A DNA stretch of 17,848 bases from Jimgerdemannia flammicorona (GCA_003990745.1 RBNI01002660.1:1-17848); one strand, 5' to 3'; positions 1 to 10,400 are shown, counted from the first letter of the stretch. Program-made: numbers and translations. The notes: generated by a model from the sequence alone, not told the origin.

Positions 1-20
1 TTTTTTCGTTTTTTAGTCAC
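1..20 (-). other. A-rich 3' tail of LINE-A
   Basis: The plus strand starts with two T runs split by CG. Read on the minus strand this is an A-rich terminus right after the ORF2 C-terminal and 3' untranslated sequence, as expected for the end of a LINE copied by target-primed reverse transcription. The window starts inside it, so tail length and target-site duplication cannot be seen. Confidence 0.6.
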
Positions 21-1098
21 TTGGACTTCGACATTTATTACCAGTCTATTAATAAGTTTACAGTATTTCCTCCCACTACCCAATCCCCATAGGGGAGCCT
101 CTCTATACCCCCTCCCAAATAAAGACCACCTTCTCACCCACCACTCCAACCCTTCCCCCACTCTGTCTACAGATTTCACCACCAATTGACACCTCTGACC
201 ACCCTGCAACCCCCAACCAAGCCACCAGCCTGTCAAGGTGTCTTCCATAAGGCTATGCCACCACAGCAGCCAGACCCCCAAGCCCAGCCTCCTCCCATCC
301 TCAAAAACAAATAGCCAGTAGCTGGCCAGCCCCACCCATATGGCTAGAGCCCAGCCTAATGTGAGCTATTCCTTTCCTACCCCCCCCACCAGTCTATTCC
401 TCAAATTCTCCCACCACCCCCACATGCTACCTCCCCAGCATCCTACCCCTAAATAATCCCCAATAGTCTACCAAAAGTCACTAAGTACCTTGCACTCTCC
501 TAGTCAATATTTAGGTGTCTGTACATATCCTCCTTCCATTCCTATATTATAGTATTCCTCACAGTCAAAGCAACCTCCCATGATAAGGTGACCTGAGCAG
601 TAGTTGAGCATTACATTCCTTCTTAGCATGCACCATCAAGTCACCCAGTACTTTGGCAGCATCCATCTCCTCACCTCAGCACTCCAGGCCCAAATGCTGT
701 GCTAGGTCCAATCTTTGCCAATTCCAACACCTTGCTAACCACTGGGCCACAGATCCTGGCCTGGTCCCCTCTGGCATTCTATCCCATCTCTAATGTCAAA
801 CTCGAGTAAGAGAATGCTGCCCAGCAGTACCCAGTCCTATCTCTACATTGCCAGCAAGTCCACCACTTGCCACCAGTAAGAACAAGACCTCTCAGCTGAT
901 CTCACTCCTTCTTCCAGCCCAGATCTATCTCTTAGCCAGCTTTATCAATCTCCTCACCACCCAGGCTGGGAAGTCCAGATGATAAGCCAGATACCACAAC
1001 TTCGGCAGTCAGTAGACATTCAAAATCAAGACATGCCCTGCCAGAGACAATTGACACCCCCCCCAACTCCACAGGGCCTCCCCCCAGATTCCAACCTG
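21..1098 (-). pseudogene. LINE-A ORF2 C-terminal region and 3' UTR, degenerate
   Basis: This continues the LINE ORF2 downstream of the RT thumb and then runs into 3' untranslated sequence. At 901-1020 the minus strand reads LPKLWYLAYHLDFPAW followed by VVRRLIKLAKR, a stop (TAG where Trp is expected) and IWAGRR. This is a block I associate with the post-RT region of fungal LINE ORF2 proteins. On both sides the frame changes repeatedly and stops are common, so no long reading frame survives. No convincing Cys/His zinc-finger was found in what can be read. Nearer the left end (about 21-300) nothing coding is recognisable and it is probably 3' UTR. A separate RNase H domain was not recognised. 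Confidence 0.6.
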
Positions 1099-2598
1099 CT
1101 GCTCTCACCAAAGCCTGGGTAGAACTGACCCATACACTGATAGATAGATGCCCAAGTACTGCACTGTCTCACCAGTAGGGACAATCATTCCAATAACCTC
1201 CCCTCCCACCAGACCATTGCCTAACACTATCATTTTGTACTTATGCCAATTAAGCTTCACCCCAGAGTTCTCCTCATACCACTACACTGTCTCCTTAAGC
1301 TCTTCAACATCAGCAATCGATCCCAGTCTGACCACCATGTCATCTGCAAAGGCCCCTACTTTCTACCCAATACCAAAGATAGAGAGCCTCACTATCTTCT
1401 GCCTAATTCTATCTATTAAGAATTCCAGTGAAAGGGCATACAGAATGGAGGACAATGGGTCTCCCTGGGGCACCCCTCTACCTAGGAGAAATGCTACCCC
1501 TCGATGTCCATTACATATGAGTGCAGCCCTACTCCCTTTCAGTAGACTGATCATAGCTGACTGGAACTGGTATGGAACCCCAGTCCTGTCCAATACTTTC
1601 ACCAGCCAGACTCACCTCACCTGGTCATAAGCCTTCTCTTGGTCCAAAAAGACCAGGTGCCCATCCAATCCACAAGCTTGTGCCCCTTCAATAACTCCAT
1701 GTACCCAGGCTGTGCCATCCCTAATGAGCCAACCTCCTACAAAGCCCCTCTGCTCAATGCCCAAGACTTGCTGGGCCACCTTTTGTAGTCTTGCGACCAC
1801 CACCTTAGTAACCAACTTTCTGTCCATATCCAGCAGCATAATTGGTCTCCAGTTCTTCCAGTCCTCTTGCCTTCCTTTGTTCTTATAGAGCAACATCACC
1901 AACCCCAGATCCTGTTCTCCCACCCATTTCTCTGTTTGTAGAATAAATTACACAGTGCCATCATCTCACCCAGTATTCTTGGGATTCCAACCATCTTCTA
2001 ACAGAAGTCCCAGGGCAAACCATCCTCCCCAGGTGCCATCTCTGGCAATGTCATAGCAAGAACCTGGTGGATCTCCTCTTCTTGTATGGGCAGCACCAAG
2101 TCTCCCACCCCATCTACTCATGGGGGGTATCAATCCTCTAATGTGTGGCCAATGGCATCAGCATCCACCCCACCCTTCTCCTCACTCCACAGACCACTCC
2201 AATGCTTCTTTAAAGATCCAAGAATGTTGTGTATACCATGCACCAGTATAACATCAGAGTCAAGCACCCCCTCCCACCTCTGCTGCACCCTCCTTATCTG
2301 AAGGGCTCTTGTGAGATACTTTGAGGGTCTCTCTCCTTCCTCCAAACCCTGCCAATGAAACTGTGCCACCAAGCTTTGCACCTTTGCCTCTTCCTCCTCC
2401 TGCAATATCTGTTGTAGTTCACCAACCTCCTTTTTCACCCTCATTGATCTCCAATTCTCCTCCCCCTCCAATGTCACCAGCCTCACCCAATCCTTCAAGA
2501 GTCTAGATAGTCTACTAGAAGCCCATCTCACCCATCACCTCTGCTGTTTCCCAGCCTCCTTACCAGCCTCACTCCAGTAGGTCCTGGCCATCTCTTTC
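1099..2598 (-). pseudogene. LINE-A ORF2, linker and reverse transcriptase domain
   Basis: This is the RT half of ORF2, directly downstream (minus strand) of the Copia-A insertion. At 2130-2531 lies the endonuclease-RT linker with EGERPSKYLTR. At about 2000-2060 comes a PGxDGLPWDF block (RT motif 0). At 1612-1923 come NWRPIMLLDMDRKL and FLDQEKAYDQV (motif A with catalytic Asp). At 1363-1602 comes RGVPQGDPLSSILYALSLEFL-type motif B, split over RGVPQGDP and LSSILYALSLEFL. At 1339-1350 comes FADD (motif C, both catalytic Asp present). Thus all palm residues are kept. Damage: a frameshift between 2130 and 1923; stops at 2535-2537, about 1609-1611 (TGA where VRW is expected) and 1363-1365. This domain would do target-primed reverse transcription in a live element. 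Confidence 0.85.
2594..2598. repeat. Target-site duplication of Copia-A (left copy), CTTTC
   Basis: CTTTC abuts the left LTR and is repeated exactly at 7657-7661 after the right LTR. Five bp is the usual size for Ty1/copia integrases. Confidence 0.9.
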
Positions 2599-2751
2599 TG
2601 TTGTGGAATACTTGGAATTGAGGGAGAAACAAACTGTTTATTGCTAATTCTTACGTGCTTTTACGCATCACAATTAGTGACGTTTACATGATGATATAGT
2701 CAAGGAAGGCTGCACCACCATATATCGAGTTGTAACCTACATATTTCAATA
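2599..2751 (-). repeat. 3' LTR of Copia-A (153 bp)
   Basis: Matches 7504-7656 over its full length with 7 substitutions and no indel. The plus strand begins TGTTG and ends CAATA, so the terminal inverted repeat is imperfect (TG...TA rather than TG...CA in this orientation). The minus strand holds an AATAAA at 2637-2642. Confidence 0.95.
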
Positions 2752-2760
2752 CTCCCGCTC
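2752..2760 (-). other. Polypurine tract of Copia-A
   Basis: GAGCGGGAG on the minus strand lies directly upstream of the 3' LTR, where plus-strand DNA synthesis is primed. Copia-B has GAGTGAGAG at the same place, differing by two transitions. Confidence 0.75.
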
Positions 2761-3009
2761 AACGAGATATGCAAATTCCCAAACTGCAATACTAAGCTAT
2801 AACCACTGCAAATCTCGCTGTAATGTTCAGACTGCTATCTAGAAACCGAAAAACACCCGAATTGCCTGCTTAAAAGCTTGAAAAATAGGTTGAAAAATAG
2901 AGATGTGAACATTCGTAAATGAGCAATGTTGGTAGAAATCACCAATGCAGGGATCAATGTTAAAGAAGCTTGCTATCACTCTATTATCCTATCTCATCCC
3001 GAATTGTCC
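2761..3009 (-). other. 3' untranslated region of Copia-A
   Basis: Non-coding stretch between the polyprotein stop and the polypurine tract. It shares blocks with the corresponding part of Copia-B (ACATTGCTCA, ACCTATTTTT, an AAGCAGG-AATT block, TCTAGATAG), showing descent from a common element. No other gene is seen. Confidence 0.7.
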
Positions 3010-5009
3010 TTAATTACTAGTGTAGAGTCCCGTAATACCCATTCCTTGTACGCATAAGTCAAACTTTGCCTTTGGAAGGGCTTTAGTCAATGAATCCGCT
3101 GTCATATATTCTGTTGTGGTGTATTCAAGGTGTATAGTGCCGTTTTCCACGCATTCACGTATGAAATGATGCTGTATGTCAATGTGTTTCATTCTGGCAT
3201 GATGTATAGGATTCTTTGCCAAAGCAATCATTGATTGGTTATCTTGCTGGAGTAGCGTAGAATGCCGTTGCTTGTATCCCAGCTCCTTTAACAGTTCTCG
3301 AAGCCAGATAGCCTCCTTTGTTGCTGTTGACAACACTTGATATTCTGCTTGCATAGAGGATGTTGCCACTGAAGGTTGCTTACGCGTTTGCTACGAAATG
3401 GCTCCATTGTTTACTTTAAAGATGTATCCAGTCATAGACCTTCTGTCATCTAAGTCGCCAGCCCAATCGGCATCACAAGAACCGAATAGGTATATAGTAC
3501 TCCTGCTTTGCCCATTATCACCACCCAAACTGAGCCTATAGTCTGTGGTTCCTTTGATGTACCTGAAAATTTGCTTGATTGCCGTCCAATGGCTATTGTC
3601 GTAGCATGAAGAATACTGCACCGCTTTGTTTACTGCAAAAGAGATATCAGGTCTCGTCCCTTGCATAAGATACATAAGGGATCCCATAGCTTGTTGATAG
3701 GGGATGTCATTTCCCTCAAGCATAGTGTCAGACTTCTTTAGTTTCACGAATGTTTTCATAGATGTCCCAACTGGTTTGCATTCACTCATCCCGAATTGCT
3801 TGAGAATATTTCGAATGTATGTGGCTTGCATTAGGTGTATAGTGCGCTCGCGCCTGTTATGTGTAATCGATATTCCAAGGAGATAGGATGCTTCGCCTAA
3901 GTCCATCATTTTGAATTCCTGGCGTAGTATAGCCTTTACGTCATTGATTTCACTTGCCGTTCCGACTAAAATAATATCGTCAACCCAAATTCCCAGGTAT
4001 ACTATTCCTGAGGATATATGTCAGGTGTATATGCATGGATCGGCTTCACAACACTTGAATCTGTTGTCTAGGAGATATCCATCGATCTTTCGATTCCACA
4101 ACCTTACCGCTTACTTGATTCCGTAGAGCCCTTTGCATAATTTACATATGAGCTCATTTCCGTCATTGTCGTATAGTTCATATCCTTGTGGTTGTCAGAT
4201 GTATAACTCCGTGTCTACGTCACCATTCAAGAATGCTGTCTTTACGTCCATTTGGTGTATTTCATAGTTGTACTTGGCTCCGATCACAAGAAGTATTCTA
4301 AGCGAAGTCAACTTAAATACCGGGGAAAATGTCTCGTCATAGTCTATGCCGTAGCCTTGCGAGTATCCCTTTGTTACAAATCGAGCCTTATACCATTCTA
4401 CATTGCCGTTAGCCTTATGCTTGATCTTGTAGACCCACTTCGATCCTATAGCTTGTCGCTCTGCTGGAAGGCTTACTAGATCCCAAGTGTTGTTTTTGAT
4501 GAGCGAACTGTACTCCTCATCCATAGCCGTTCCCCACTCCTTCTTATTATTTGAGTGAATGGCTTTGTCGTAGTGTGCTGGCTCACCAGTTGTTGCTATG
4601 TAGGCGCATTCGCAGGCATAGTTCACATGATGTTGTTTGTGATGAGATGACTTGGGTGGATTCCAGTAATTTCCCAGATCTGCTTGGACTTCATTATCCA
4701 TCCCAGATTTGCGCTTCTTCTTACCCTTCAGAAAGGTATCCTCTTCATCATCCTTGTCTGTAATTTCTGTTATCCTTGGTTCTTGCAACTTCATTTCCAT
4801 TTGAATGGGTTGCGTTTTCGCTGGTGTAGGTCCCAAGGATGTCTTTGGTGTCATTCTGGGTGTAGATGTTGTTCCGCTAGCCTTTGTAGTTGGCGTAGAT
4901 GTCGCTGGCTGTACCGTCGAATTCACCATCGGATTTGAGATAGGAATTTCCACGTAAATTTCCTGCTTAGTCTCTTTGAACTATACGTCACGTGAAATGA
5001 TCATACGTC
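3010..5009 (-). pseudogene. Copia-A reverse transcriptase and RNase H domains
   Basis: After a Thr/Pro-rich hinge (about 4750-4950) comes the copia RT: NNTWDLVSLPAERQAIGSKW, YKARFVTKGYSQ, DYDETFSPVFKLTSLR, then motif A in HQMDVKTAFLNGDVDTELY (catalytic Asp kept) and motif C in LGIWVDDIILVG (both Asp kept, about 3970-3990). RNase H follows with SCDADWAGDLDDRRSMTGY, then ISWQTRKQ with the Trp turned to TAG at 3391-3393, then SSMQAEYQVLSTATKEAIWL. The protein ends in ADSLTKALPKAKFD and CVQGMGITGLYTSN. Stops also at 5023, 4981, 4195, 4111 and 4021. Confidence 0.93.
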
Positions 5010-6558
5010 GTTTCTGCGGGTTCTAAAGTCTGTATCCCGCTCCATCATATCCAAGGAATATATGCTTATCTGCCTTAGGTTCGAACTTGCCTTGGTTGCC
5101 ACCTTTGTACAGAATGTATGCCTCACTTCCGAATATACATAAGTGTGAAATGTCAGGCTTGGATCCATTCCATAATTTCTCAGGGGTAAGATTGCTGTCG
5201 TTCCTGGATTGCTTGCCAGGATCCTTGCTTAGAGCTTGAGAGAAACAACGATTTCGAATATATGCCACCATATTCACCGCTTCCACCCAAAAGGACTTTG
5301 GTAAGCTGGCTATTTTCATCATCGTTCTAGCCATTTCCACTACCATTTGATTGAATCGTTCTACCATGCCATTTTGCTGAGGTGTATAAGGGGCTGTCGT
5401 AGAGTGCTGTATACCATTCTTCTTCAAGAAGTGTCTGAAACCTTTGTTGACGTATTCTTTGCCATTATCTGAGTGTAGGGTTCGTATTCTATGTCCCATC
5501 TCATTCTCCATAGCTGCCTTGAATTCCTGGAATTTTTTGAATGCCTCGTTTTTCCCTACAATGAAATATATGTGGACTTTGCATGTATAATCATCAATGA
5601 ATGTAATAAAATACTTCTTCTCGGAGTGTGATACCATTCACATGGGGCCACAAATATCCGTATGAATCAAATCGAGAATGCCAGCCACTCACTTCGTTCA
5701 TTTCTGAAAAGGTTGCCGGGAAGCCTTGTTTGCCATGCATCCATCACAAAAGAAATCTAGTGGCATATAGTCCAGTAAACTGTACATGGACTTGCTCCTT
5801 ATCATCCATTCCAGGCTCATTTTACCGATATGTCCTAAGCGTTCATGCATTATATGCCAGAAATCCTCTCCTGTCGTAGTTGCAGAATATGCAGATGTAG
5901 CACCACTTGGCGTGCCATTGATTGCGTATAGATTCCCCTTTTTCGATGCGTATATTAACTCCTTATTGTTCTTCAGATTGATTACCGTTACACCATTCGG
6001 GCATATATTTACTCCTCTGTCCCCACGAGCCATCATCTGGCCTATCGAGAAGAGGTTCTTGCCTATATCTGGAACGTATAGTACATCCACGAAGGTGCCT
6101 GAAGGTTCATCAACATTTCCATGTAGATGTATGCCTACGTTGCCTTTTCCTTGAGCATAAATGATGTTATTATTGCCTAGCTTGATAGGTATGGGATGCT
6201 TGAACTTCTCGTACATAGAGAACCACTCCTGGTGAGCCGTCATATGCTGTGTTGCACCCGAATCCATGAGCCAGACCTCTTCGCTGCATGCATAAGTGCT
6301 GTTCGGCATATAGCTTACATTTGCGCTGGCACCAACATTGACGTCACCATTTTTCGCTGTCTGAAAAGCGTTTTGTTGACCAGGATTTATAGATGTCGAA
6401 CTGGTGGAATTGCATCTGCAACTGGCATTGGTGGAACTGGCAGTTGGTTCCGAATTTCCTCCTATTTCAATGGTTTCTGCATATGGATAGGTCGCTGCTT
6501 CTGCGAAGAATAGACCTCCGCCACCGCTGTTCTTGTTGTTGGCGTCCACCATGTTTGC
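5010..6558 (-). pseudogene. Copia-A protease and integrase domains
   Basis: The aspartic protease active site is WLMDSGATQHMT, with the DSG triplet at 6256-6264. Before it is a Ser/Thr/Asn-rich linker of about 70 residues that is much shorter in Copia-B. The GAG-pre-integrase and HHCC zinc region follow (HERLGH then CDGC, about 5720-5860). The integrase core has its first Asp in IHTDICGP (5656-5658), second Asp in LHSDNGKEY (5467-5469) and Glu in QQNGMVERFN (5359-5361). The second Asp and Glu are 36 codons apart, a DD35E spacing, so the catalytic triad is complete. Three stops (5698, 5689, 5638) cluster between the zinc region and the core. The C-terminal GYDGAGYRL block ends at the stop 5023. 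Confidence 0.9.
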
Positions 6559-6561
6559 CTA

Positions 6562-7437
6562 CCATTGTCCTTGCTGTTGGCCACCCTTTTCCTTCTTCTT
6601 GTGGTTGCAGTCCTGCTCACAATGTCTATGCTTATTACAGTAAAAGCATTTACCGTCGAATTTCTCACATTGCTGGCCTCGACCTTTGTTCAGCTTGCCT
6701 TTGCCTCATCCACGTGCTCCGCCATAGAATGCTTTCTCATTGTATTCCTCATTGGCGTTGTTGCTGCCTAGCCTTGTTTCCTCGTTTAAAAGGCTTGTGA
6801 TGACGTGCTTATAATCTGATAATCTGCCGGATTCCCTCATAGCAGTGACAACCACGTTGTACACTTCGAGAAGACCTCGTATAAGAGCCAGGACCTTGTC
6901 TTCATCCTTGATGGTGTCTGCCAGCATAGATGTAAGGGAATTCACTTGATTCACCAGCTCGTCGACTCGATTGGCGTAGTCCCGGATGCTCTCCTTGGAC
7001 TTAATTCGAAGATTGAATAGTTGCGCCTTTAAGTGGAATCTGTTTGATGCGGATGCCTGTTGATGGTGATTGTGTAAAATCTCCCAGACTTCATTCGCCA
7101 TCGTAGCGTTGATTACCAGCTTCATTTGCACATTCGAAAGGGTGAACATAATCTCCCTTAGCACTTTGCGATCTTTTGCGGCATTGTATGTCATTACTTG
7201 TGCCTGTGGCTTCCAGTAGTCCTCCAAACCACATTCTTCTAGGAGATTCTTCATATGGTATGCCCATATGGCATAGTCCTTACCGTCAAAGACAGGAATC
7301 GTCCTCTTTACCGTTGATGTTGGTGCTACTGCCATAATGTTCATCGTCATGGAAGCGAAACCCGTTCTGGCTGTGTTTGTGTTTGTGTTACCAGAACTTG
7401 GTGGTGCACTGCTAGCACTGCTTGAACTAGTAGCCAT
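6562..7437 (-). pseudogene. Copia-A Gag with CCHC zinc knuckle
   Basis: The N-terminal structural part of the polyprotein, which would form the virus-like particle and bind element RNA. A Ser/Ala/Thr-rich start leads into the conserved block IPVFDGKDYAIWAYHMKNLL and EECGLEDYWKP typical of copia Gag (UBN2-like). The QASASNRFHLKAQLFNLRI and ANRVDELVNQVNSL blocks follow. After the first premature stop (6706-6708) comes a basic Gly/Lys-rich linker and the zinc knuckle at 6607-6648, Cys-x2-Cys-x4-His-x4-Cys, with all four ligands present. A second stop lies at 6559-6561. Copia-B has the same order but has lost the knuckle His. Confidence 0.9.
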
Positions 7438-7488
7438 TGTATAGCGTAGTGTAGTATATGTGTAAGAGGGGTGTATAGCTGCTAACCA

Positions 7489-7500
7489 GGGCTCATAACC
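7489..7500 (-). other. Primer-binding site of Copia-A (initiator tRNA-Met anticodon arm)
   Basis: Three bases inside the 5' LTR the minus strand reads GGTTATGAGCCC, the exact complement of GGGCTCATAACC, the anticodon stem-loop (CAT anticodon, G/C-rich stem) of initiator tRNA-Met. A site of this kind implies priming by a cleaved half-tRNA, as for Drosophila copia and yeast Ty5. Copia-B has the same motif in the same place. Confidence 0.85.
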
Positions 7501-7503
7501 TTT

Positions 7504-7656
7504 TGTTGTGGAATACTTGGAATTGAGGGAGAAACAAACTGTTTATTGCTAATTCTTACGCACTTTTACGCATCGCAATTAGTGACATTTACATGATGAT
7601 GTAGTCAAGGAAGGCTGCGCCACCATATATCGAGTTGTAACCTATATATTTCAATA
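7504..7656 (-). repeat. 5' LTR of Copia-A (153 bp)
   Basis: Partner of 2599-2751. On the minus strand it starts TATTGAAATA and ends ATTCCACAACA. It carries a TAAAAG TATA-like block (7563-7571) and AATAAA (7542-7547), both matched in the Copia-B LTR in the same order, so they are candidate promoter and polyadenylation signals. It shares patches such as TAGGTTACAACTCGATATA with the Copia-B LTR. Confidence 0.95.
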
Positions 7657-7661
7657 CTTTC
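7657..7661. repeat. Target-site duplication of Copia-A (right copy), CTTTC
   Basis: Exact repeat of 2594-2598. Joining the flanks through one copy gives a continuous LINE ORF2 frame. Confidence 0.9.
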
Positions 7662-8550
7662 ATCCATATCCACCGAATGCCAACTGGGGCACCTTCTTGT
7701 CTCCAGCACTCTACCCTCAGTTGAATGTTCACAGCCCACTCATCCCATCAGATCTTATCATCTAATAAGAAGGAATTGAGGCACCAATGTCCAGGCCCAT
7801 CCCCACTCCCCCTAAATTGCCCCTGTCCTAAAAGCCCCCAATAATCTGACCAAGGACACCATTCCATCTCCAGTGACTTCCAAACATCTAAGCCCCAGCA
7901 GCTGGCCATCAGAATCCAATCAATTCTAGTCCCCAAGCCCTCTGCCCAATGTATATATATCCTCCTATCCCCCCAGCACTCCCTACCCACATCTACCAGA
8001 GCACTCAGCCTTTCTACTTCCTCTCATGCTACCAGTCCTCCACTCTGACCTTCAGCTCCCCATCCTCCATCTGTTCTGTCCAACAGTACATCTCAGACTA
8101 TATTGTAGTCTCCACCCAGCATATCCACCCCAGCCTCTGCAAGGATCCCACTCTCCTGAAGGCCCTTCACCCAATCCACATGCTCACCCATACTATGGAG
8201 CAGTAACAAGAGCCCACTGTGACCAGCTCCCATCCTGAATGTATTGACTCACCCCAGACCAATCTATCCCCCCAGCTCTGCATGTCCCTTATCTCCCCTC
8301 TACCCTTCTGTACCAGAATCCCAACCTTGCCTTTCCAAACTGCCTCATCTCCCCATTCCTTTGTCCATTCCAGTCTATCCAAATCATCTTCACACCTGAC
8401 ATCCTACAAGAGGAAGAGATTGGTCTCCAATCCCTTCAGCCAAGTAAAAATGTTCCTGCATTGATAAGTACCCCATAACCCATTCACATTCAAAGAAAAA
8501 ATATTGGTTGTACTATTCATAATGAAGTATGTTGTATTAATCCAGTCCAT
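7662..8550 (-). pseudogene. LINE-A ORF2, AP-type endonuclease domain
   Basis: The N-terminal half of LINE ORF2, which nicks target DNA to start reverse transcription. I place the start at ATG 8548-8550, the first Met after tandem stops. Motifs in order: NVNGL (8476-8490) with R and LFLL then DVRC (the expected Glu/Gln is TAG at 8404-8406), LGGDYNIV (the GGDFN motif, about 8096-8120), RIDWILM, and WSDYWGLL near the end. The last is the family's SDH motif with the catalytic His changed to Tyr at 7841-7843 (CAT to TAT, a C-to-T change). A frameshift falls near 8190. Further stops are at 8093, 8024 and 7748. The frame continues across the Copia-A insertion into the linker at 2593 and below. This copy could not nick DNA. 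Confidence 0.85.
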
Positions 8551-8732
8551 TACTACTGCTCTATGTTTATCTCTTTCTGTGCCATGTCCATATTATGTTC
8601 TGCAGTCACTGCCTCCTCCTCAGCTCACTGAGCCTCCAATCCTACCAACAGCTCATTCATCTCCCCATCTGCCTTCTCCTCAAACTCCTCTTGGTACACC
8701 AGGCAGGCCTCCTGCCAGAGTTGCAATTCATG
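8551..8732 (-). other. Spacer between LINE-A ORF1 and ORF2
   Basis: About 180 bp between the ORF1 stop (8733-8735) and the likely ORF2 start, with stops in the frames checked. Two tandem stops (TAG, TAA) lie just before the ORF2 ATG. No slippery site or other signal for linked translation was recognised. Confidence 0.45.
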
Positions 8733-10400
8733 TCACTTGGCCCAACAGTATTTGGCCCTCTCACCAGCAACCTCTGCTAGCTCAGCCTCCTGCTCCTTAT
8801 CCACTTCATACCCTTCCTCATCCAGATACACTGCAAGGATCTCTGTCTTCAATGCCAACTCCACACCCTCCCCCTGCAGGACCCACACCCAATGCTCATT
8901 GCTCATTACTCTCAAGTCCACTTTCTCCAGCTCTTCCGCCACCAAGATATTCATCATTCTATACATCCAAAGTAGGTTTCCTACCTCCTTCCCTCCCAGG
9001 GTTGCTGGTCTCCCACCATCCAACATCATGGTATCAGCCCTGGCACTTGCTGCCTCATCCCACACCTCCAGGACATCCACCAGTTCCTCCTCTCCAACTG
9101 CCTCCACCTGTCCCCCATTTGCCACCTCTGGAACTCCCAATTGCACTTGCTGGGCCCCCTTCATAGGCACATCCTCCCCCACTCTGCTCTGGGAAGCCAG
9201 ACCTCTCCTGATAAGCAGCATAGGGGTAGGTGATCCCTCCCATTCCTCTTCCCAGACCTTGAACATGCCATCAGCATACGGGTCACTGCTGGCTGCTTTC
9301 CTGTCCTCTCCTGATCCTTTCCCCACACTCCTACTATCTTTGCCAGCCCAGATACTCGCTTTGGCACCCCCTGCTTCCACCATTCCACCTGTCTCCTTCT
9401 GTGATTGACCTTCCATCTTGGCCAGTAGCTCCTTCTGATGTTTAGGTCTCTGAGCTTTTTTCCATTGCCCCTTGTCCACTCTAATCTGCTTCCCCTCCAC
9501 CACCTCCAAGTGTGTTGACTTCTCAAAGGTCTTCCAAGCCTTTACCCACCACTCTACCACTCCACTCAGTTCTTCTAGTGCCTCCAGCAAGTCCTCTTCC
9601 TCCTCCTCACTCCCCTTCACCCTTGTCACCTTGTACAAGATCATCCCCCGGACTATCCCCAAAGGCCAGTCCCTTGCCTTCCCAGTAGCTTCTTTTCCTG
9701 TCAGCCAAATCCTTACATCCACATCATCCATCCTGAGCGAGGTCCCCTCCCAGACTCTGAACCTGATATCCACCACCTCTCCATACTCCACCATGACCTC
9801 CTCGACTCTCCTTCTCATCTCCACCACCATCACCATAGGCACTCCTTTTACCAGCAGTTGGACCACCTGGGGGTCCCACTTCAGGCAGCATGCTATTGGG
9901 ACACACACCTCCCCAACTATCAATCCAACCTTCAGCACTTCCTCTAGAGACTCAGCCTCCTCAAAATCCACCTCCACTCTCTCCAATCCCTTCAGGAACT
10001 TTACAGATGCTGCTCCAGCCACCTGCTTAGTGATAAACCCCAGCACCATTTTCACCATTACTGCCAGGCCCCAGAAACACAATGTCACTGCAAATGCCAA
10101 GATTGATTTCTTGAGTAACAAAGCCACTGCCAGGCCCATTACACTATCTGCCAAATCTCCTTACCTTCCAAGCCTCAGTTGCTCAGCCACACCATCAGTG
10201 GTCATATCTGGATTTTTTTCCAGATTGGCAGTCCCATCATCATCAGCCATCACATTCCCCCCAGCCACTACTCCCCCAGCTCCATTGCCCTCTCCACCAA
10301 GGGCTACTCCCCCGCAAATGGCTGTCTTCTCCATCTCCTTGCCTTTCCTCAGCCATCCCTTCAGCCCAGTCATCTGCTGCCTTCCCTTCACTGTCTCCAC
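8733..10400 (-). pseudogene. LINE-A ORF1 (Gag-like, nucleic-acid-binding protein)
   Basis: The longest LINE frame: 473 codons are open from a TTG at 10154 to the stop at 8733. The frame really extends further upstream, because 10161-10400 is in the same phase, separated only by TAA (10161-10163), and LINE-B matches this upstream part. The protein starts with a hydrophobic stretch (MGLAVALLLKKSILAFAVTL). At residues about 98-150 (counting from 10154) QLLVKGVP, EYGEVVDIRF and VDVRIWLTG are spaced like an RRM-type fold, which is a guess from pattern. A Glu run (about 181-195), a basic Lys/Arg/Gln region (about 225-255) and a long acidic C-terminus follow. No CCHC zinc knuckle was found. Position before ORF2 and presence in two LINE copies support the ORF1 call. 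Function is inferred. Confidence 0.75.

Larger units (their letters stand above)
3010..7437 (-). pseudogene. Copia-A Gag-Pol polyprotein, one frame with 11 nonsense codons
   Basis: A single reading frame of 1,475 codons runs from ATG at 7437 to the stop at 3010-3012, encoding Gag, zinc knuckle, protease, integrase, RT and RNase H in that order. I checked that the segments starting at 6552, 5637, 4953, 3909 and 3369 are all in phase with 7437, so there is no net frameshift. It is broken by stops at 6706, 6559, 5698, 5689, 5638, 5023, 4981, 4195, 4111, 4021 and 3391 (lowest plus-strand base given). Comparison with Copia-B explains several by C-to-T or G-to-A: CGA to TGA at 6706 and 5689, CAG to TAG at 6559 and 4981, TGG to TAG at 5023 and 3391. 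The start follows a short leader after the primer-binding site and is matched in position by Copia-B. Confidence 0.95.
2599..7656 (-). mobile_element. Copia-A, Ty1/copia LTR retrotransposon inside LINE-A ORF2
   Basis: A complete but inactive element, 5,058 bp, minus strand. In element order: 5' LTR (7504-7656), primer-binding site (7489-7500), one gag-pol frame (7437-3010), polypurine tract (2752-2760) and 3' LTR (2599-2751), bounded by the 5-bp duplication CTTTC. The domain order protease, integrase, RT, RNase H is the Ty1/copia (Pseudoviridae-type) order, not Ty3. The LTRs differ at 7 of 153 positions, all transitions. Its closest relative in view is Copia-B, with a similar polyprotein, similar 3' UTR and polypurine tract, but mostly different LTRs. 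Confidence 0.95.

Noticed and set aside
1148..1630. Plus-strand open frame of 160 codons
   Set aside because: Antisense to the LINE-A RT, where FADD and motif B are clear on the other strand.
7489..7500. tRNA gene fragment (initiator anticodon arm)
   Set aside because: Only 12-13 bases match, at the exact primer-binding position next to an LTR in both elements, and no tRNA arms surround them.
8504..9408. Two Pro- and Ser-rich plus-strand open frames of 220 and 223 codons
   Set aside because: They overlap each other and lie antisense to LINE-A ORF1 and the ORF1-ORF2 spacer. Same compositional artefact.
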